Shown in pieces: positions 7,281 through 16,178 of a DNA stretch of 64,000 nt (the first letter of the stretch is position 1; the number at the start of each line of letters is the position of its first letter). A model generated the notes under the pieces. The model saw only the letters and a program-made list of their open reading frames with translations. It was not told where the DNA came from and did no database searches. Origin of the DNA: Oxydemutator sp963693105 (lineage in GTDB: Bacteria > Pseudomonadota > Gammaproteobacteria > Poriferisulfidales > Oxydemutatoraceae); contig OY843752.1 of assembly GCA_963693105.1 (NCBI GenBank), positions 124,001 to 188,000 on the forward strand, in the 5' to 3' direction. A program made the position numbers and the translations under genes.

Positions 7281-8963
7281 TTATCTTAATGTCTCCACCC
7301 GCGCCGCTCCCACGCCCCTCGGATCCGACGCCGCCTGCATGGTTCCGCTCCTGCGGTCCAGAATCACCATCTGCATATTGCCGTAGCGGTCGGTGCGGGG
7401 CTTGAGGTGGTGGCCGAAGTCTTGCAGTTGCCGCATGGTGCGCGACGACATCGCGTCGGGTTCGAAACTGATTTCGTCCGGCAGATACTGGTGGTGATAA
7501 CGCGACGCGCGCACGATTTGCGCGGCGCCCTCGCCTTCGAGAAACTTGAGAATACCGAGCAGCACCATCGTGATGATGCGGCTGCCGCCGGGCGTGCCGA
7601 TGACCGCGATGCGGCGGCTGTCGGTCACGAACGTCGGCGACATGCTCGACAACATCCGCTTGCCCGGCTCGATGGCGTTGGCCTCGCCGCCGACCAGTCC
7701 GTAGAGATTCGGCACGCCGGGCTTGGCGACAAAGTCGTCCATCTCGTCGTTCAGCAAAACGCCGGTGCCCTCGACCATGAAACCCGAGCCGAAACCGTAG
7801 TTGATGGAAAGCGTCGCGCCGACGCGGTTGCCCTCGCCGTCCATGATCGAGTAATGCGTCGTATCCTCGCCTTCCTGCACATCGCCGGAAGGCGCGCCTG
7901 TGCCGGGCGTCGCCCGGCCGGCCCGGATGGTCGCGGCCAGCGACACGGCGTAGTCCCTGCCCAGCATCCGCTCCACCGGCATCTCGACATAATCGGGGTC
8001 GCCCATGTGTTCGGCGCGGTCACGGTAGGCGCGGCGCATCGCCTCGACCACATGATGAACACGGTCAGCCCCCCTCATCGCCGCCAGATTGAAGCGCGCG
8101 AGTATATTGAAAACAATGCCCATCACGAGACCGCCGGATGACGGCGGCGCGGCGCTGACAATCTCGGCGCTGCGGTAGCGGATGCGAATCGGCTCACGTT
8201 CCACCGCGCGGTATTGCGCCAAATCCTCAAGCCGCCAGATGCCGCCGGCGCGGCGCACGCCCTCGACCAGCCGGGCGGCGAGCGCGCCCTCGTAAAATCC
8301 GGCGGCGCCGTGCCCGGCAATCAACCGAAACGTCGCCGCCAGATCGGGCTGAACAATACGGTGGCGCGGCGGCGGAATCCGGCCCTCGTGCAAAAACACC
8401 GAGGCCGCGGCGGGCGAAGCCTTGAGCGCGTCGAGACGCAGCCGCGCCATCGCGCGATACGCCTCATCCACTTCAAAGCCGTCGCGTGCCAGGCGAATCG
8501 CGGGCGCGAGACTGCGCGCCAGCGGCAGCCGCCCGTAATCGCGCGCAAGGTGTTCGAGCGCAGCCGCCAGCCCCGGAATGCCTGCGGCCAACGCGCCGTC
8601 TATCGAGGCGCCCTTGATGACGTTGCCGTCGTCGTCCAGGTACAAATCGCGGTCGGCGTCGAGCGGCGCGCGTTCGCGCCCGTCGAGCATCACGGTCTTG
8701 TCGTCGTCAACGCGGTGCAGCAGCCAGAAACCGCCGCCGCCCAATCCCGACGAATACGGCTCGACCACCGCAAGTGCCGCCGCCACCGCCACCGCGGCGT
8801 CGAAGGCGTTGCCGCCTTGCTCCAGAACCTCGAAAGCGGCGTCGGTGGCGAGAGGATGCGCCGTCGCCACCGCCGCCTCGCGCTCGCTTGCGGCGGTGGC
8901 CGCCGCCGCCAGACAGCAAACGACAACCAGAACCACGCGGACCGCCGCCACAAACACGCCCAT
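7281..8963 (-). CDS. ggt: Gamma-glutamyltransferase (periplasmic)
   Basis: A 560-aa precursor with an N-terminal signal sequence (hydrophobic VRVVLVVVCCLAAAATA). The enzyme matures by autocleavage before a conserved Thr, seen here in EDTTHYSIMDGEGNRVGAT. The glycine-rich substrate region GFGSGFMVEGTGVLLNDEMDDF and the later PGGSRIITMVLLG complete the small-subunit signature. The family hydrolyses or transfers the gamma-glutamyl group of glutathione. The ATG at 8963 overlaps the coaD stop (ATGA), so the GTG codon just upstream is less likely as start. It ends 102 nt before the AT-rich defence operon, marking a sharp change in base composition. Confidence 0.93.
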   Translation of the reverse strand: MGVFVAAVRVVLVVVCCLAAAATAASEREAAVATAHPLATDAAFEVLEQGGNAFDAAVAVAAALAVVEPYSSGLGGGGFWLLHRVDDDKTVMLDGRERAPLDADRDLYLDDDGNVIKGASIDGALAAGIPGLAAALEHLARDYGRLPLARSLAPAIRLARDGFEVDEAYRAMARLRLDALKASPAAASVFLHEGRIPPPRHRIVQPDLAATFRLIAGHGAAGFYEGALAARLVEGVRRAGGIWRLEDLAQYRAVEREPIRIRYRSAEIVSAAPPSSGGLVMGIVFNILARFNLAAMRGADRVHHVVEAMRRAYRDRAEHMGDPDYVEMPVERMLGRDYAVSLAATIRAGRATPGTGAPSGDVQEGEDTTHYSIMDGEGNRVGATLSINYGFGSGFMVEGTGVLLNDEMDDFVAKPGVPNLYGLVGGEANAIEPGKRMLSSMSPTFVTDSRRIAVIGTPGGSRIITMVLLGILKFLEGEGAAQIVRASRYHHQYLPDEISFEPDAMSSRTMRQLQDFGHHLKPRTDRYGNMQMVILDRRSGTMQAASDPRGVGAARVETLR

Positions 8964-9448
8964 CACCGGCCTCCAATCTTGCGCTTCATGGCCGCCTTGA
9001 CTTCCGCCGCGACGAAAGCCGAGACGTCGCCGCCCAGTTCGACAATCTCGCGCACCAGGCCGGACGAGATAAAAGCGTGTTCATCGGACGGCGTCATAAA
9101 GACCGACTCCAGCGAGTCGTCGAGTCTGCGATTCATCCCGGCCAGTTGAAACTCGTATTCAAAATCCGATACCGCGCGCAGGCCGCGCAAGATGACGCTG
9201 GCGGCGTGCTCTTTTGCGAAATTCACAAGCAGGCCGTCGAAGCCGTGAACCTCCACGCCCGCGTATTGCGCGAGCACGCGGGTCGCGAGATCAATGCGCT
9301 CGCCGCGGTCGAAAAAAGTCGCTTTGCCGGAAGCGCCGGCGACGCCGACGACAATCCGGTCAAACAGCGGCTGCGCCCGGCGCACGAGGTCGGTGTGCCC
9401 GTTGGTAATCGGGTCGAACGTTCCCGGATAAACCGCAATCAAACTCAT
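8963..9448 (-). CDS. coaD: Phosphopantetheine adenylyltransferase
   Basis: A 161-aa protein of standard length. It carries the nucleotidyltransferase motif YPGTFDPITNGH at the N-terminus and the second signature FISSGLVREI near the C-terminus. It joins ATP and 4'-phosphopantetheine to make dephospho-CoA, the penultimate step of CoA synthesis. It lies 12 nt downstream of rsmD, a very common bacterial pairing, and overlaps ggt by 1-4 nt. Confidence 0.96.
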   Translation of the reverse strand: MSLIAVYPGTFDPITNGHTDLVRRAQPLFDRIVVGVAGASGKATFFDRGERIDLATRVLAQYAGVEVHGFDGLLVNFAKEHAASVILRGLRAVSDFEYEFQLAGMNRRLDDSLESVFMTPSDEHAFISSGLVREIVELGGDVSAFVAAEVKAAMKRKIGGR

Positions 9449-9460
9449 GGTGTCTGTATT

Positions 9461-10051
9461 CTACTCCACACCGCCGCGCCGCCCGGCATCCGGCGCCAGA
9501 AGAAAGTACTCGACGCCGGACGCCCTGGAGCGGCGAAGGCGGCGCCAGTCTGGCGGCGGCGCGAACGAAGCGGCGGCGGATTCAACATAAATCAACGTGC
9601 CCGAGTGCATCAGGCCGCCGTTTCCGTCCAGCAGACGGCAGCTTTCCTGCAGCAGGTTTGCGGCAAACGGCGGATCGAGAAAAACGATGTCGTAGGCGCG
9701 CGAGGCGACGGTCGCGGCAATAAAATGCCCGGCGTCGTCATGCACCACCTCGACACCGCCGGCGCCGAAGCGCTCGGCCTGGCCGCGGATTTGCGCGCAC
9801 ACTCGCGCGTCGGCATCCACCAGCGTGGCGCCGGCGGCGCCGCGCGAAAGCGCCTCGAAACCGAGCGCGCCGCTGCCGGCGAACAGGTCGAGACAAACCG
9901 CGCCTTCGATGACGGGCTGCAACCAGTTGAACAAAGTCTCCCGGACGCGGTCGGGAGTCGGCCTGAGGTCCGGCTCGTCGAGAAATTCGAGGCGGCGTCC
10001 GCGCCAGTCGCCGGCGATGATGCGGACATTGCCCTGCGCCCGGCGCGGCAT
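9461..10051 (-). CDS. rsmD: 16S rRNA (guanine(966)-N(2))-methyltransferase
   Basis: A 196-aa SAM-dependent methyltransferase. It shows the SAM-binding motif LDLFAGSGALGFEALSRGA, the acidic loop TLVDADARV and the catalytic VFLDPPFA, characteristic of RsmD, which methylates G966 of 16S rRNA. The N-terminal RIIAGDWRGRRL is also typical. It sits between the M16 peptidase genes and coaD in the same direction, with 10- and 12-nt gaps. Confidence 0.95.
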   Translation of the reverse strand: MPRRAQGNVRIIAGDWRGRRLEFLDEPDLRPTPDRVRETLFNWLQPVIEGAVCLDLFAGSGALGFEALSRGAAGATLVDADARVCAQIRGQAERFGAGGVEVVHDDAGHFIAATVASRAYDIVFLDPPFAANLLQESCRLLDGNGGLMHSGTLIYVESAAASFAPPPDWRRLRRSRASGVEYFLLAPDAGRRGGVE

Positions 10052-10061
10052 CGAGTGCGGC

Positions 10062-11375
10062 TCAGCCGCCGACGACGACGATGGTCAAATCGTCGGCAAT
10101 CTGTCTTCGGAACGCGTTCACGATGTCGTTCTTTTCGATCTGCTCCACTTTGCCGACGTAGGTGTCGATAAAATCAAGGCCGAGATTGTGAACGGCGATG
10201 TTCGTGACCCAGCCGAGAATCTGGCCGTTGTCGCTGGTTCTGATCGGAAAGCCGCCCCGCACATTGTCCTTTGCCAGCGCCAGTTCCGCGTCTCGCGGGC
10301 CTTCGCGCCTGAACTCTTCAATCACCCGCTGCGTCAGTGCAATGGCGTCGTCCACCTGGTCGGCGCGCGTCTCGAACCCGACCAGAAAAGCGCCGCGCAC
10401 GCGGCGGTGAACGAAGTAACTCCAGATACTGTAAGCGTAGCCGTTGGCGACGCGCACCGTCTCGACCAGGCGCGAGCCGAAACCGCTGCCGCCGAGAATA
10501 TGGTTGCCGAGATAGAGCGGAAAGAAATCCGGATGGTCGTGACCGACGCCGGGCTGACCCATGTACACGTGGGCCTGCGCCGACTTGAACGGCACCCGAA
10601 TCTCGCGCGGCGCGACGCGCTCCGGCAGCGGCGGCAGCGGCGCGGGCTTCCTGCCTGTGGGCAGCGCCTCGGAGATGCGCGCCGCGAAGGCCGCGGCCCG
10701 CGCGCGCGCAAGGTCGCCGACGACAACGACAGTGAGATTGCGCGCCACCAGATAGCGGTGGTAAAAAGCGCGCAAATCTTCCAGCGTGATTGCCGCAACC
10801 GTCTCCTTTTCACCCTGCGGCGGATGCGCGTACGGGTGACCGTGGTAAATCTCGCGGCTGAAAGCAAGCCCCGCCAGCGTGCCGGGCTCCTGCGCGCGCT
10901 TTTCTATGCCGGTCAGCACCTGCTTCTTCAGCCGTTCAAACTCGGTCGGCGGAAAATCCGGCTGCGACATCACCATGATGAACGTGGCGAGCGCCTGCTC
11001 CAGGTATTCGGGCGTCACCAGCGTGCGCAGCGACAAAGAGAGCATGTCGCGTCCGGCCGACCCCGAGTACTGCGCGCCGATGTTCTCGAAACGCGCGGCG
11101 ATTGCGTCGGCGTCGAGACCGCCGGCGCCGCGGGCCAGCATTTGCGCCGTCAAATCTGCCAGGCCATGATCGTCTCCGTCGCGCACACTGCCGGCATCAA
11201 ACACCAGCCGCACATCCAGCATCGGCAGTTCGGGGCGCTGCACATAATAAACGCCGACGCCCTGCTCCGTCTGCCAGCGCTCGATTTCAACCGCGGCAGC
11301 GGGGCCGGCGAACCACAACAGGAAAGAAAGCAGGAAAAGCGGCCTGCGCCCGCAAAGCTTCATTGCCCGGGTCAT
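10062..11375 (-). CDS. M16 family peptidase homologue, zinc site lost
   Basis: A 437-aa secreted M16 protein with a signal sequence (PLFLLSFLLWFAGPAAA). Where active members have the HxxEH zinc motif this one has HGLAD (within DDHGLADLTAQMLARGA), so it cannot bind zinc in the usual way. The C-terminal half keeps the R/Y-type substrate pocket region (NGYAYSIWSYFVHRRVRGAF). Such inactive partners pair with an active M16 subunit, as in mitochondrial processing peptidase and bacterial PqqL/YmxG pairs. The start overlaps the stop of the active subunit by 4 nt. Confidence 0.88.
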   Translation of the reverse strand: MTRAMKLCGRRPLFLLSFLLWFAGPAAAVEIERWQTEQGVGVYYVQRPELPMLDVRLVFDAGSVRDGDDHGLADLTAQMLARGAGGLDADAIAARFENIGAQYSGSAGRDMLSLSLRTLVTPEYLEQALATFIMVMSQPDFPPTEFERLKKQVLTGIEKRAQEPGTLAGLAFSREIYHGHPYAHPPQGEKETVAAITLEDLRAFYHRYLVARNLTVVVVGDLARARAAAFAARISEALPTGRKPAPLPPLPERVAPREIRVPFKSAQAHVYMGQPGVGHDHPDFFPLYLGNHILGGSGFGSRLVETVRVANGYAYSIWSYFVHRRVRGAFLVGFETRADQVDDAIALTQRVIEEFRREGPRDAELALAKDNVRGGFPIRTSDNGQILGWVTNIAVHNLGLDFIDTYVGKVEQIEKNDIVNAFRRQIADDLTIVVVGG

Positions 11376-12775
11376 TGGCCGGCGACCCCCTGCGGCTCCA
11401 GCACCGCGACCGAGCGACGCGCCGGCGTCAGGTATTTCTGCGCCACGATCCGCACCTGTTCCGGCGTGACCGCCTCGATGCGCTGACGGTAACGGAACAA
11501 CTCGCGCCAGCCGACGCCGATGGTTTCCAGACTGCCGAGCAAATAGGCCTGGTGGCTGATCGAATCACGGCGGTACACCTCCTGCGCGACCAGGCGCGCC
11601 TTGACGGCGACGAGTTCCTTGTCGTCAATCAGGTTCTCGCGCAGTTCTTCCACCTCCCTGTCGATTGCGTTCTCAAGCGTCGGCATATCCACTCCGGCGA
11701 CCGGCGCGGCGGCGATGGTGAACAGATCATCGTAACGGCTGTACGGGCTGTAACCGGCGCCGGCATGCAGCGCGACAGCGTCGCCGCGCACCAGGCGCCT
11801 GGCAAAGCGGGAAGTGCCGCCCTCGCCGAGCACCGCCGCCAGCACCGACAACGCGTACGGGTGCCACTCGACCGGGGTGTCGTTCGCGCGCGGCGTCCTG
11901 TAACCCATCGCCACGTAGGGCTGCACCGCCCGCGCCGAGACCGAGATGCGCCGCTCGCCGTGCTGCGGCGGCTCGCTTCTGGATTTGCGCGGCGGCAGCG
12001 GGCGCGCCGGAATCGGCTCCAGATAGCGCCGCGCCAGACGGCGGACCGCAGCCGGGTCCACGTCTCCGACGACGACGTAAACGGCGTTGCCCGGCACATA
12101 CCAGCGCTTGTACCAGTCTTTCAGGTCTGCGAGCGACAATTGTTCGATGTCCTTCATCCAGCCGATGACCGGATTGCGGTAAGGCGCGTTGTTGAACGCC
12201 GTCGCGTAGAGTTGTTCGCGCACCCGCGCCTCGGGCCTGTCGTCCACGCGCAGGCGCCGCTCCTCCTTGATGACCTCGCGCTCTTTTTCCATGTCTCCGG
12301 GCTTGAGAATCAGATGGGCCATGCGGTCGGACTCCAGGTCGAAGCTGACCGGCAGCCGGCTTTTTTCAAAGACCTGGTAATACGCGGTGTAATCGGAGCC
12401 GGTGAAGGCGTTGTTGCGCCCGCCGTAGCGCTTGATGGTCTTCGTGAACAACTGTCTCGGGTATTTTCGGGTGCCCTTGAACATCATGTGCTCGAGAAAA
12501 TGCGAGATGCCGGTGATGCCGCCGTGTTCGTCGCTGCCGCCGACGCGGTACCATATCTGCGCGACAACGACGGGCGCACGGTGGTCCTCGTACACCAGCA
12601 CTTTCATGCCGTTGTCCAGAACAAACTCGGTGACGCCATGTTCGGACACGCCGGACACGCCGGGCGCGGCAGGCTGCGGTATATGGGCGCAGGCGCCGAG
12701 CGACACCACGCAGGCCAGCGCGCAGGCGCGCCGCACCGACGGTCTTCGCATCCATTCTTTCAATGACAACATCAT
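11372..12775 (-). CDS. M16 family zinc metallopeptidase, active subunit, probable lipoprotein
   Basis: A 467-aa protein with the inverted zinc motif HFLEH in GISHFLEHMMFKGT and the downstream helix glutamate region (EKEREVIKEERRL). The N-terminus (ACALACVVSLGACAH) looks like a lipoprotein signal ending in the lipobox LGAC. I chose the ATG at 12775 because the signal peptide starts there. The frame stays open for another 194 codons upstream, but those overlap the preceding membrane-protein gene antisense-like and have no family resemblance. It probably forms a heterodimer with the next, zinc-less M16 protein. A TATAAT box lies just upstream. Confidence 0.9.
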   Translation of the reverse strand: MMLSLKEWMRRPSVRRACALACVVSLGACAHIPQPAAPGVSGVSEHGVTEFVLDNGMKVLVYEDHRAPVVVAQIWYRVGGSDEHGGITGISHFLEHMMFKGTRKYPRQLFTKTIKRYGGRNNAFTGSDYTAYYQVFEKSRLPVSFDLESDRMAHLILKPGDMEKEREVIKEERRLRVDDRPEARVREQLYATAFNNAPYRNPVIGWMKDIEQLSLADLKDWYKRWYVPGNAVYVVVGDVDPAAVRRLARRYLEPIPARPLPPRKSRSEPPQHGERRISVSARAVQPYVAMGYRTPRANDTPVEWHPYALSVLAAVLGEGGTSRFARRLVRGDAVALHAGAGYSPYSRYDDLFTIAAAPVAGVDMPTLENAIDREVEELRENLIDDKELVAVKARLVAQEVYRRDSISHQAYLLGSLETIGVGWRELFRYRQRIEAVTPEQVRIVAQKYLTPARRSVAVLEPQGVAGQ

Positions 12776-12787
12776 GGGTTCAGGGGG

Positions 12788-12793
12788 ATTATA
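12788..12793 (-). promoter_or_regulatory. Likely -10 box for the M16/rsmD/coaD/ggt group
   Basis: A perfect TATAAT (minus strand 12793-12788) lies 12 nt before the ATG at 12775. Transcription would start a few nt ahead of the ATG. No convincing -35 hexamer was found at 16-18 nt, so this is tentative. Confidence 0.35.
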
Positions 12794-12819
12794 TACTTGA
12801 CCGTTGCCGCCGCTTATTG

Positions 12820-13407
12820 TCATCCCCCACCCGTCGTTCCAGGGCGCAACCAATCCACGCCGAGTATCGTGCGCGCGGCCCATGCGACGGCCCACGCGCC
12901 GGCAATCCACAGCAGGACCTCGCCGAGGAGTTGCTGCTCGCTGAACAGGTAATTGTTGCAAAGGCGGTCGGGGGAAATGACATAGACATAGCCCAGACGG
13001 CCCAGCATGGCCCACGCCTCCAGCAAAAACACCCCCTTGAGCAGCGGATGCCACACTTTCGACGTTACGAACAACGCCGTGCCAATCAGCAGCGGGATGG
13101 AAACGACCTTGCCCGCCGCAAACAGGCGGCTGTCGAGCGAGGCGTCCAGCGCGCTCGGCAGCATCCAGAAAAAAGCAGCGCCGCTGATGATCACGACACC
13201 GGTCACCCCGCGGCGGTTGTATTGATTCAGCCAGCTCACCCGCGAAGGCGGCAGCAGGCCGCCGGCCAGCCACCCCGCCCACGCCAGCAACGGCAGTTGA
13301 ACCAGCACGTGGAGCAGCATCGAGGACTCCAGCCAGGCCGCGACCGGCGTCGCGCACAGAACCGCCAAACCAACCGCCAGCAGGGTCGCGCGGACGGGCG
13401 TCTTCAT
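12820..13407 (-). CDS. Multi-pass membrane protein of the cytochrome oxidase cluster
   Basis: A 195-aa protein with about five hydrophobic segments (near residues 5-23, 30-50, 68-83, 97-114 and 160-180). It has a histidine in SMLLHVLVQLPLLAWAGW and another in VWHPLLKG. I do not recognise a named family. Its position directly after SCO, overlapping by 4 nt, and behind coxI and coxII suggests a role in oxidase assembly or copper/heme delivery, perhaps analogous to CtaG-type proteins. That is inference from context. Last gene of the oxidase operon. Confidence 0.7.
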   Translation of the reverse strand: MKTPVRATLLAVGLAVLCATPVAAWLESSMLLHVLVQLPLLAWAGWLAGGLLPPSRVSWLNQYNRRGVTGVVIISGAAFFWMLPSALDASLDSRLFAAGKVVSIPLLIGTALFVTSKVWHPLLKGVFLLEAWAMLGRLGYVYVISPDRLCNNYLFSEQQLLGEVLLWIAGAWAVAWAARTILGVDWLRPGTTGGG

Positions 13408-14012
13408 CCCGTCGCCCGCCTCAGGTGCGCGATGAGCTGGCCGGCTTCGCCGTAGTCCACGACCCGCACCAGCCTGCCGTCGGGAGAAATCAGATGCAGC
13501 GCGGCGTTGTGCGCGTAGCCGCCGGCGCCGTCGGGCAGGACCACCACCCCGAACTGGTCAAACAGCCGCCGTTGCCGGCCTGCGTCCGTCACGCGCGCCG
13601 CCGTCCACGAACGCGGGTCGCCGCCGAAGCGGGAGAGGTAGCCGTCCAGCCGCACGGGCGTGTCGTGGGCGGCGTCGAAACTGACACTCAGCAGATGCAG
13701 CCGTCCGCCGTCAATCAAGTCCGCCGCCTGCTTCTGAATCCGCGAAAACTCCAGCCCCAGGCCGTGGCAGACGGTTCCGCACCGCGTGTAAATAAAATCG
13801 GCAATCACATATTGCCCTTCAAAAGCGTCCCAGCCGACCGTCTCGTTGCGGTGAGTCTGAAACTCGACGGCGACGACGGGAAGCGGCTGCCGGCTGATGC
13901 CGAGCCTTCTCTTGCCCTCCGAGGTGAAGGTCTCGAAGCCGTCAGTCTGCGCCGAAATGACCGCGAAGCAGGCCGCGGCGGCGACGGCGGAACTGATGAA
14001 CGTGCGCATCAT
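13404..14012 (-). CDS. SCO1/SenC family copper chaperone for cytochrome oxidase
   Basis: A 202-aa thioredoxin-fold protein with an N-terminal membrane or signal segment. The copper-binding CxxxC is in FIYTRCGTVC and the conserved distal histidine is in YAHNAALHLISPDGR. SCO proteins load copper into the CuA centre of oxidase subunit II in the periplasm. The gene follows coxI by 12 nt and overlaps the next membrane-protein gene, so the oxidase and its assembly factors are co-transcribed. Confidence 0.9.
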   Translation of the reverse strand: MMRTFISSAVAAAACFAVISAQTDGFETFTSEGKRRLGISRQPLPVVAVEFQTHRNETVGWDAFEGQYVIADFIYTRCGTVCHGLGLEFSRIQKQAADLIDGGRLHLLSVSFDAAHDTPVRLDGYLSRFGGDPRSWTAARVTDAGRQRRLFDQFGVVVLPDGAGGYAHNAALHLISPDGRLVRVVDYGEAGQLIAHLRRATG

Positions 14013-14024
14013 CCGCGACGCTCA

Positions 14025-15482
14025 TCAGGCAATCTTCGCCTTCGGCAGTTTGATCAGGTTGCGCAGCGTGATGGCCAGAAAGCCGCCCAGCGTCAGCCCT
14101 CCGGCGATGGCGCTCAGTTGTCCGAGAAAGCGCCAGCTCTCGAAGTGTTCGGCCCAGCGACGGGGCACGCTGTCCGCGCCGCTTGCCAGAAACACCAGTA
14201 TCAGGCCCATCGCGCCGACAAAGTAGGCGGCGAGCGCGGCCGTATCCACCCAGGGCTTGCCGCCGTTTTCCTTGTTGTTGGACAGGTAGTAGCAAACGCC
14301 GATGACCATCGGCAGCAGCCCCAGCAACAGGTAGAAGTGAAAGTGGCCGGGCACCCACATGGTATTGTGCATGACCTTGTTGACCGTCAGCGTGCCGTCT
14401 ATCACCGCCGGGATGACGCCGCCGGCCCAGCCGAACATCGCCACCAGCATACAGGCGCTGGCGACATCCCAGCGTATGCCCGAGCGATAGACGATGGTCA
14501 GCGCGCCGTAGGCGGTAATCGCCAGCACCGGAATGCCGCTCAGATAGGAAAGAATCTGCCCCATGACCAGCGTCCACGGCGGCATCGCGAAGTCCATCAT
14601 CAAGTGGTGGGGATACACCGCCAGCACCATCAACGTCGCCGCGCCCCACGCATAATAGAACGGCTTGGAGACGTTCCAGGGGCGGCCCGTGTATCTGGGA
14701 AGCAGTTCATAGACCGCCGTCACCCCGGAGTAAATCGTCGCGTTGATGAACACGTGGCCGAAAAAATAAATCAGGTTCTTGATCAGCAGCGGATCGAGTC
14801 TGTATTCCGGATTCCACAGATTGAAAAGACACAAAACCAGCACGACGGCGCCGGCGGCAATGCCGGTGAAATTGACGATCAACACCATCGTGGCGGCCAC
14901 CACCGTGGTCGGATGGGACGGGTCCACCGGCTTGAGGCCGAACATCACCGGCAGACCGAGCGCGTTGCCGAGGCTGCCGTACTTTTTCATCAAGGCGATG
15001 CCGATGTCGAGATACAACAGCAGAAAACCGGTGCCGATCAGCAGCAGGCCGATCATGAACATGGCGGCGGCCGCCACCGTCCACTGCCCCATCGAATGGG
15101 CGGGCAGCGGATAAAGAAAAGTCCATGCGCCGGCAAACTTGCCGATCAGGATGGCGGCCAGTATCAAAGCCACGCCGGCCATAAAGGAAAAATAATTCAG
15201 CCACAGCACCTTGCCGCTCAGCCGGACGTACTGGCGCAGGAAGTACCACAGAACGGCGGCGCCGGCGAAGCCGGCGGTGCCGACCATGCCGGCGCCGTGC
15301 AACGTCATTATCTGGTAGAAAAGATCGGGCGGAATCTGGATGTAGGCGCCTTGCGCGGCGCGCAACACGACGCCCGCGAACATCATCAGCGCGAACACCA
15401 GCAGGCTGGTCAGCAGATAGGCCTTGACGCCCATCAGGCTGACGCGGGTTTCGACTTCGTCGCGGGAGATTGAATCGGGCAT
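14025..15482 (-). CDS. Heme-copper cytochrome oxidase subunit I
   Basis: A 485-aa, roughly 12-TM subunit. Visible ligands are His in MTLHGAGMVG (low-spin heme), His in YFFGHVFINATIYSG (first CuB ligand), the His pair in YPHHLMMDFAMP (CuB) and VPGHFHFY (heme ligands). The segment after the first CuB histidine lacks the usual HPEVY order of A-type enzymes. It is therefore a variant subfamily often labelled cbb3-like or ba3-like. The ATG at 15482 is chosen because the preceding 28 codons run into the intergenic region and do not look like protein. It reduces oxygen and pumps protons in the inner membrane. No subunit III is encoded nearby. Confidence 0.92.
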   Translation of the reverse strand: MPDSISRDEVETRVSLMGVKAYLLTSLLVFALMMFAGVVLRAAQGAYIQIPPDLFYQIMTLHGAGMVGTAGFAGAAVLWYFLRQYVRLSGKVLWLNYFSFMAGVALILAAILIGKFAGAWTFLYPLPAHSMGQWTVAAAAMFMIGLLLIGTGFLLLYLDIGIALMKKYGSLGNALGLPVMFGLKPVDPSHPTTVVAATMVLIVNFTGIAAGAVVLVLCLFNLWNPEYRLDPLLIKNLIYFFGHVFINATIYSGVTAVYELLPRYTGRPWNVSKPFYYAWGAATLMVLAVYPHHLMMDFAMPPWTLVMGQILSYLSGIPVLAITAYGALTIVYRSGIRWDVASACMLVAMFGWAGGVIPAVIDGTLTVNKVMHNTMWVPGHFHFYLLLGLLPMVIGVCYYLSNNKENGGKPWVDTAALAAYFVGAMGLILVFLASGADSVPRRWAEHFESWRFLGQLSAIAGGLTLGGFLAITLRNLIKLPKAKIA

Positions 15483-15505
15483 GGTCGGCCTCCGTGATTG
15501 GGCGG

Positions 15506-16027
15506 TTATTGGACGGTCAACTCGGCGAGCATGGCGTGGTGCGCCAGCCCGCAGTATTCCAGGCACAGCACTTTATAGGTGCCGGGCCGGTCGAAGGTGT
15601 ATCGCACCTTGTTCACATAGTCGGGCATCGCCTGGGTCTGGGTGAGCAGGCGGTCTTCGCCGTTGTAGATGGCGAAACCGTGGTTGACATCGCCGGAGGT
15701 GACGTGAAACTCGACGGTTTCTCCGGTTGCGTATTCGGTGTCGTCTATCTCCCAGTACCATTGATGGCCGACGACCTTCACGACCGTGGTGTCGGCGCCG
15801 GCAGCGGCGGTCTGGTCGGGAATGGGGAAAGGCAGCAGGGTCGCGTAGGTCACGACAGCGCCCAGGACGAAAAGAAATACGAGCCAGATGGAGCGAATGG
15901 CGTACCACTTTTTCTGCACCCCGGAATACTCCTGCTTATCGCCGGAGTTGGCGATTACGAACAAAAACACGCCCGACAATAAAACCAGGCTCACGAGTGT
16001 CAGAATCCAGACACTTTCAGCTAGCAT
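15506..16027 (-). CDS. Cytochrome oxidase subunit II with CuA centre
   Basis: A 173-aa protein: one N-terminal TM anchor (VWILTLVSLVLLSGVFLFVIA), a second hydrophobic segment, and a periplasmic cupredoxin domain. CuA ligands are seen in DVNHGF (His) and CLEYCGLAHHAM (Cys, Cys, His, Met). It accepts electrons from cytochrome c. It is shorter than A-type subunit II, fitting the compact two-subunit oxidase. The ATG at 16027 is preferred over the TTG two codons upstream. First gene of the oxidase operon, divergent from ftsY. Confidence 0.93.
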   Translation of the reverse strand: MLAESVWILTLVSLVLLSGVFLFVIANSGDKQEYSGVQKKWYAIRSIWLVFLFVLGAVVTYATLLPFPIPDQTAAAGADTTVVKVVGHQWYWEIDDTEYATGETVEFHVTSGDVNHGFAIYNGEDRLLTQTQAMPDYVNKVRYTFDRPGTYKVLCLEYCGLAHHAMLAELTVQ

Positions 16028-16178
16028 ACTCAAGACCTCGCATCGTTGTTACAGGAAAAACCACCGCCTGACTTTACCATATCCGCCGGACTTGCGCCCT
16101 CGCCGAAACGGTGTGCAAGGCGGTTCAGGCGGCATATAAATGGCCGGCATCGGTACCGTTACAGATATAATTCCGCGA

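Noticed and set aside
9825..12766. Long plus-strand open frames opposite rsmD and the M16 peptidase genes
   Set aside because: They are antisense to genes with clear motifs, are Arg/Pro/Ala-rich without domains, and arise from high third-position GC.
12776..13357. N-terminal extension of the active M16 peptidase by 194 codons
   Set aside because: It would place the lipoprotein signal in the middle of the protein and overlaps the membrane-protein gene; the ATG at 12775 is sufficient.
13425..15473. A 682-codon plus-strand frame opposite SCO and oxidase subunit I
   Set aside because: His/Gln/Arg-rich composition with no recognisable domain; it mirrors well-supported oxidase genes.
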